This document shows positions 6,196-9,566 of a stretch of DNA of 9,566 bases, one piece after another. How positions within the stretch are numbered: position 1 is the first letter of the stretch; the number at the start of each line of letters is the position of its first letter. A program made the translations under genes and the position numbers. The DNA comes from Gammaproteobacteria bacterium (GTDB taxonomy: Bacteria > Pseudomonadota > Gammaproteobacteria > UBA6429 > Thiohalophilaceae). Where the stretch lies: the NCBI GenBank assembly GCA_013152045.1, contig JAADGZ010000240.1, positions 1-9,566 of the forward strand. The letters are read 5' to 3'. A model generated the notes under the pieces. It searched no databases. It was not told the origin of the DNA and worked only from the letters and a program-made list of their open reading frames with translations.

Positions 6196-7080
6196 TCAGC
6201 GAAGCGCCTCTTGCAGAAGTCTAGCCAGCAGGCGTGTACCAGGACCACTTTCCTGGTTACGCCCATAAACAAGATAAAGCACGGCTTTATAGCAGCCACC
6301 TTGTTCCAACGGTAATGACTGGAGCAGATCGTTGGCAAGCATTTGTGCAATTCGGTGCTGCGGCAACCAGGCATAACCCAGCCCTTTGCTGACCGCAGCA
6401 ACCGCAGTTTCTACGCTGCTGACGCTCCAGCGGTGCTCGGCCCCCAGCCAGCCTATATTTTTAGGATGACGCAGGCCAGAATCCTGGATCACTACCTGTA
6501 ATTGCCCCTCCAGATCGGAGACTGTAACTTGCCGATTGAGATGCTGCAGGGGATGCAGAGGATGGGTGACGGCAATAAAGTCAATCTCAAGTAGCGGTTC
6601 ACCCAGGAAACGGGCAGGGATATGGGCACAAATAGCCAGATCGGCATAACCTTCTTCCAGCGCATCCTCTGCTCCTGAAAGCACCACTTCACGAAGCTGG
6701 ACCCGACAACCCTGACTCAGCGGTTCAAAGCGGCGCAATGCCTGCATCAGTTTATCAGTGGGAAAAGCTGTATCCACCACCAGATTGACCTGTGCTTCCC
6801 AGCCCTGTTCCAGGCTGTGGGCAAAATTCTCCAGCTCCTGGGCCTGCTGTAGCAGATGCCGAGAGCGACGCAAAAGGGCTTCGCCGGTCGGGGTGAGCTG
6901 CGCCTTTCGGCCCTCGATCTTAAATACCGGCATACCCAGTTGTTCCTGCAGTTTCGCCACGCTATAGCTAATCGAGGACTGACTGCGGTGCAGTTTTTTA
7001 GCCGCCTGAGCGAAACCACCATGATCAACCACCGCCTGCAGGGTATGCCATTGTTCAATACTGATACGAGGAGCCTTCAT
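6196..7080 (-). CDS. LysR-type transcriptional regulator
   Basis: This is a 294-aa LysR-family DNA-binding regulator. The winged helix-turn-helix occupies about residues 5-65, with the core GGFAQAAKKLHRSQSSISYSVAKLQ (21-45) and the wing leading to QLTPTGEALL. A linker helix (about 66-95) follows, and the rest is a periplasmic-binding-like effector domain. I chose the ATG at 7080. The frame stays open to another ATG at 7158, but the extra 26 residues are unlike LysR N-termini and would span the best promoter match. The gene is divergent from the yqjG-like gene, the usual layout in which a LysR protein controls its neighbour and itself. The HSLEQGWEAQ segment recalls the E. coli YhaJ subgroup, whose gene also lies near yqjG; this sub-family call is tentative. 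Its stop codon abuts the stop of the convergent SNF2 gene. Confidence 0.9.
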   Translation of the reverse strand: MKAPRISIEQWHTLQAVVDHGGFAQAAKKLHRSQSSISYSVAKLQEQLGMPVFKIEGRKAQLTPTGEALLRRSRHLLQQAQELENFAHSLEQGWEAQVNLVVDTAFPTDKLMQALRRFEPLSQGCRVQLREVVLSGAEDALEEGYADLAICAHIPARFLGEPLLEIDFIAVTHPLHPLQHLNRQVTVSDLEGQLQVVIQDSGLRHPKNIGWLGAEHRWSVSSVETAVAAVSKGLGYAWLPQHRIAQMLANDLLQSLPLEQGGCYKAVLYLVYGRNQESGPGTRLLARLLQEALR

Positions 7081-7110
7081 ATATCTGAAAATCCGATAGG
7101 AATACGTTAA

Positions 7111-7139
7111 ATTTTGCGCTTTTTTATTTGTTTTTTCAA
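7111..7139 (-). promoter_or_regulatory. Putative sigma-70 promoter of the lysR gene
   Basis: On the minus strand, TTGAAA (7139-7134) is followed after 17 bp by CAAAAT (7116-7111). Transcription would begin near 7104, giving a leader of roughly 24 nt to the ATG at 7080. This supports the shorter 294-aa start. The match was found by eye and is not proof of activity. Confidence 0.45.
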
Positions 7140-7188
7140 TATATAGTAGTCCCTGCATTTTGACTCATAATCTGGAGTGAATATTGAA
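7135..7188 (+). promoter_or_regulatory. Divergent control region with 8-bp inverted repeat and yqjG start signals
   Basis: TTCAATAT (7135-7142) and ATATTGAA (7181-7188) form a perfect inverted repeat with half-sites 46 bp apart. One half overlaps the -35 box proposed for lysR and the other overlaps the TTG start of the yqjG-like gene. A -10-like TATAGT lies at 7142-7147 with no good -35, as expected for an activator-dependent promoter. GGAG at 7174-7177 is the ribosome site for the TTG start, 6 nt away. LysR tetramers commonly bind spaced half-sites, so an operator is plausible, but an A+T-rich 8-mer pair could occur by chance. Confidence 0.35.
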
Positions 7189-8125
7189 AGGTGAATTTAT
7201 ACGTTGGAAGTCAGGCTTTCGTAACTGGGTAACACTGGATGGTACGCCTGGTAGCAGTGGTGAAGGTGGTTTTAAAGCCGAACCGGGGCGTTATCATTTA
7301 TATGTTTCCTATGCCTGTCCGTGGGCGCACCGGACCCTGATTTATCGTGCGCTAAAGGGACTGGAAGATATTATTTCCGTTTCTGTTGTGCATCCTCTTA
7401 TGCCTGAGGAAAGCTGGACTTTTGCCGATTATCCCGGTGCCACTGGAGACACGCTAAATGCTTGCAAAACCTTGCAGGAGCTATACCAGCTTGCCGATGC
7501 TGAGTTTGACGGCGTTGTCACTGTGCCCGTGCTGTGGGATAAAAAACGCAGAACCATTGTCAATAACGAGTCATCGGAAATTATTCGCATGTTCAATTCA
7601 GTGTTTGATGAATGGTGCAGGGCAGAAGTTGATTTTTATCCCGAAGCTCGGCGTGATGAAATCGATGCGATAAATAAAATCGTGTATGACGACATTAACA
7701 ACGGTGTTTATCGCACAGGCTTTGCCAAAACACAGAAAGCCTATGAGCTGGCTTATGACCATTTGTTTGCCACACTGGATGAGATCGAACAGCGTCTGTC
7801 ACAACAACGTTATCTGATTGGTGATAGCATCAGCGAAGCAGACTGGCGGCTGTTTCCTACCCTGGTGCGTTTTGACCCAGTGTATGTCGGGCATTTCAAA
7901 TGTAATAAAAAACGGATCCTCGATTACCCCAATCTGTGGGCCTATACCCGGGAACTCTACCAATATCCGGGAGTCGCACAAACTGTAAATATGGATCATA
8001 TCAAGTTTCATTACTATGGCAGTCACAGGACGATTAATCCCACGGGCATTGTGCCAAAAGGCCCGGAGATCGATTTTAACCAGGCACATGAAAGAAACTT
8101 AACCAAGCAAAGGAGAAAAGCATGA
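7184..8125 (+). CDS. yqjG: Glutathionyl-hydroquinone reductase (YqjG/Xi-class GST)
   Basis: The 313-aa cytoplasmic enzyme belongs to the Xi-class glutathione transferases. These use glutathione to reduce glutathionyl-hydroquinones to free hydroquinones and mixed disulfide. The N-terminal thioredoxin-like domain carries the catalytic Cys45 in the family motif CPWAHR (45-50). VPVLWD (114-119) and the glutathione-binding NNESSEI (127-133) follow, then an all-helical C-terminal domain. The signature end [19 protein letters not shown] is complete. E. coli YqjG is 328 aa, so the length fits. The start is TTG at 7184, supported by GGAG 6 nt upstream and by the position of the first conserved residues ([12 protein letters not shown]). 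The stop overlaps the start of the CDGSH gene (ATGA), implying translational coupling. A divergent LysR gene probably regulates it. A role in quinone or xenobiotic detoxification is inferred from the family. Confidence 0.93.
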   Translation: MKGEFIRWKSGFRNWVTLDGTPGSSGEGGFKAEPGRYHLYVSYACPWAHRTLIYRALKGLEDIISVSVVHPLMPEESWTFADYPGATGDTLNACKTLQELYQLADAEFDGVVTVPVLWDKKRRTIVNNESSEIIRMFNSVFDEWCRAEVDFYPEARRDEIDAINKIVYDDINNGVYRTGFAKTQKAYELAYDHLFATLDEIEQRLSQQRYLIGDSISEADWRLFPTLVRFDPVYVGHFKCNKKRILDYPNLWAYTRELYQYPGVAQTVNMDHIKFHYYGSHRTINPTGIVPKGPEIDFNQAHERNLTKQRRKA

Positions 8126-8361
8126 GTGAACAACCTATAGCCAGTCAGAATGAACCCTATGCCGTCGACGTTGAGGCGGGAAAAGAGTATTACTGGTGCG
8201 CCTGTGGGCGCAGCAAGACACAGCCCTACTGTGATGGTTCCCACGAAGGCACCGGCATCGAACCACTTGCCTTTACCGCGGAGAAAAGCGGGCAGGCACA
8301 TCTATGTGGTTGCAGGAAAACAGCCACGCCACCATTTTGTGATGGGTCACATAATAAGTAG
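8122..8361 (+). CDS. Small protein with two CDGSH iron-sulfur motifs
   Basis: The 79-aa product carries two CDGSH motifs, each matching C-x-C-x2-(S/T)-x3-P-x-C-D-G-S-H. The first uses Cys26, Cys28, Cys37 and His41; the second uses Cys62, Cys64, Cys73 and His77. By family knowledge each binds one redox-active [2Fe-2S] cluster with three Cys and one His, so the protein should hold two clusters, as in the CISD3-like (MiNT) type. There is no membrane anchor or signal peptide, so it is probably cytosolic and may transfer electrons or clusters. AAGGAG at 8110-8115 lies 6 nt before the ATG, a strong ribosome site. The ATG overlaps the yqjG stop by 4 nt, so the two proteins are made together. Direct work on hydroquinone or glutathione chemistry is inference only. 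Confidence 0.92.
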   Translation: MSEQPIASQNEPYAVDVEAGKEYYWCACGRSKTQPYCDGSHEGTGIEPLAFTAEKSGQAHLCGCRKTATPPFCDGSHNK

Positions 8362-8371
8362 TTGAGTTAAA

Positions 8372-8431
8372 CTAAATCCTGCTATATGCAGGTGTTGCAT
8401 CGCACAGGGACGTGCAAATACAAGGATTTAG
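8372..8431 (+). other. 60-nt inverted-repeat element between convergent genes
   Basis: CTAAATCC (8372-8379) and GGATTTAG (8424-8431) are a perfect 8-bp inverted repeat. Inside, TTGCATCG (8395-8402) pairs with CGTGCAA (8411-8417) with one bulged T. ATGCA (8386-8390) can alternatively pair with TGCAT (8396-8400), giving two competing folds. No T run follows on either strand, so a standard terminator is not obvious. It may be a short dispersed repeat or a structured 3' end of the yqjG-CDGSH mRNA. Confidence 0.4.
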
Positions 8432-8442
8432 AATAGAAGAAA

Positions 8443-8456
8443 GTTCCTAAAGGAAC
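8443..8456 (-). terminator. Weak possible terminator for the GGDEF-EAL gene
   Basis: On the minus strand GTTCC, loop TTTA, GGAAC forms a perfect 5-bp stem. It starts 6 nt beyond the GGDEF-EAL stop codon (8465-8463) and is followed by TTTCTTCT. The stem is short and the T run is interrupted, so termination strength is doubtful, but the position is right. Confidence 0.4.
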
Positions 8457-8462
8457 AAGAGA

Positions 8463-9566
8463 TCAGGATAGCTGCGCCACTTTAAATAAATCCGGTATAT
8501 TTTCAACTGGCATCGGACGAGAAAATAAATAACCTTGAATCAGATTGCACTGGTGTGATTTTAACCAGGCTTGCTGTTCCTGCGTTTCAACACCTTCTGC
8601 CAGAATATCCATTTCCAGAGCCTGAGCCATAGCAATAATGGCGCGAGTTATTGCCTGATTGCTCTGGTCACAGCAGAGGTTGTTAATGAACGACTTGTCT
8701 ATTTTGATGGTATCAATAGGATAGTTCTTTAAATAAACCAGGGAAGAATGCCCAGTGCCGAAATCATCCAGCGCAATACTGACACCCAGCTCATGAAGAG
8801 CATTTAGCTGGGTACTGGTTTGCTCCAGATCGTTCATGATGGCACTTTCAGTCACTTCAATTTCTAGTTGCGTGGCCGGTACATTGTATTTTTTCAGTAT
8901 TTTTTCAATTTGCAGAGGCAAATCGTTGGTATCAAATTGACGAGCTGAAATATTCACTGAAACTTTTGGAACCTGCTCATATTGAGCCATCCATTCGGCA
9001 ATCTGTTTTATTGATGATTCGAGCACCCAGTTGCCAACTTCAATGATAAGACCGGTTTCTTCCAGTATAGGAATAAACTCAATGGGAGACACCAAGCCTT
9101 TAGATGCATTATTCCAACGCAGCAAGGCTTCCATACCGATAACCTGTTTTTTTAGACTGTCATATTGTGGTTGGTAATAAAGAACATACTCCTTCTTATC
9201 AAGCGCATGACGTAAGCTGGTCTCCAAAGTAAGACGAGCAATGGAACGTGAATTCATTTCCTGAGTATAGAACTCGAAAGTATTGCGCCCCCGTTGTTTA
9301 GCTCGATACATGGCCAGATCCGCCTCAATGACAAGATCATCTGCATGATGGTCTCCAAATGGATAAATACTGATTCCAATACTTGGGGTGACAAAAATTT
9401 CCTGCTCTTGAATCAAGAAGGGCAGGCGCAAAGAGTCAATGATTTTGATAGCCGTGTGAGCAATCGGATTTACCGTAGCCAAAGCTTCTAGAATGATGAC
9501 AAATTCATCTCCGCCTAAACGTGCCACCGTATCACTTTTACGAATAGTCGAGCTAAGTCGTGATGA
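8463..9566 (-). CDS. GGDEF-EAL cyclic-di-GMP protein, C-terminal part, 5' end outside window
   Basis: The frame is open to the right edge; 367 residues are visible and the start is missing. The GTG at 9527 falls inside the GGDEF domain and is not a start. The diguanylate cyclase half shows an intact GGDEF signature (18-22 of the visible part) and an inhibitory I-site RKSD (9-12) five residues before it. The phosphodiesterase half begins with EALLR (146-150) and keeps NISARQF, EVTES, DDFGTGHSS, KIDKSFI, AEGVET and QGYLFSRP, so the metal-binding and catalytic residues look complete. The protein could make or break down cyclic-di-GMP; which activity dominates depends on an N-terminal sensor outside the window. 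The visible GGDEF part lacks its N-terminal strands because the window ends there. It is convergent with the CDGSH gene, 101 nt away. Confidence 0.95.
   Translation of the reverse strand, partial: SSRLSSTIRKSDTVARLGGDEFVIILEALATVNPIAHTAIKIIDSLRLPFLIQEQEIFVTPSIGISIYPFGDHHADDLVIEADLAMYRAKQRGRNTFEFYTQEMNSRSIARLTLETSLRHALDKKEYVLYYQPQYDSLKKQVIGMEALLRWNNASKGLVSPIEFIPILEETGLIIEVGNWVLESSIKQIAEWMAQYEQVPKVSVNISARQFDTNDLPLQIEKILKKYNVPATQLEIEVTESAIMNDLEQTSTQLNALHELGVSIALDDFGTGHSSLVYLKNYPIDTIKIDKSFINNLCCDQSNQAITRAIIAMAQALEMDILAEGVETQEQQAWLKSHQCNLIQGYLFSRPMPVENIPDLFKVAQLS

Noticed and set aside
7081..7158. Possible 26-residue N-terminal extension of the LysR protein from an ATG at 7158
   Set aside because: The added residues do not resemble a LysR N-terminus, and the best promoter match (7139-7111) would fall inside them. 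The ATG at 7080 gives a normal family length.

Overview
The window looks like chromosomal DNA from a gammaproteobacterium of moderate G+C. The grounds are the gene types (GrxC glutaredoxin, YqjG-type glutathionyl-hydroquinone reductase beside a divergent LysR regulator, GGDEF-EAL protein, DsrS-like protein) and REP-like intergenic palindromes of a kind I associate with gammaproteobacterial genomes. If the DsrS-like assignment is right, a sulfur-oxidizing lineage is plausible, but nothing else here proves it. There are nine protein genes. Two run off the edges: the VWA-domain protein on the left and the GGDEF-EAL protein on the right. I see no tRNA, rRNA, CRISPR array, phage gene or intact transposase.

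Left block (1-2057, + strand): the C-terminal part of a DUF2201/COG3864-type VWA protein, a 373-aa DsrS-like protein 7 nt downstream, and an unrecognised 179-aa protein whose start overlaps the preceding stop by one base. This reads as one transcription unit whose upstream part, typically a MoxR-type AAA+ ATPase in such loci, would lie left of the window.

Intergenic block (2058-2618): no gene, but dense inverted repeats. There is a structured stretch ending in eight T, a 110-bp MITE-like element with 26-bp terminal inverted repeats, a second 82-bp palindromic element, and two strong hairpins just upstream of the glutaredoxin gene.

Middle block (2619-6195, + strand): a GrxC-type glutaredoxin followed by a 1083-aa SNF2-family ATPase with an N-terminal SWIM zinc-binding motif. 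A near-perfect 14-bp inverted repeat lies between them. The SNF2 stop codon directly abuts the stop codon of the convergent lysR-type gene, with no spacer.

Right block (6196-9566): a LysR-type regulator (minus strand) is divergent from a yqjG-like gene that uses a TTG start. That gene overlaps by 4 nt with a small protein carrying two CDGSH [2Fe-2S] motifs. The arrangement suggests a redox or quinone-detoxification unit controlled by the LysR protein. A 60-nt structured gap follows, then the 3' end of a minus-strand GGDEF-EAL cyclic-di-GMP enzyme.

The least ordinary points are the DsrS-like gene linked to a VWA protein and an unknown partner, the translationally coupled yqjG-CDGSH pair, the large SWIM-SNF2 protein, and the cluster of palindromic elements at 2058-2581. 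I found no clear evidence of a wholly new system.
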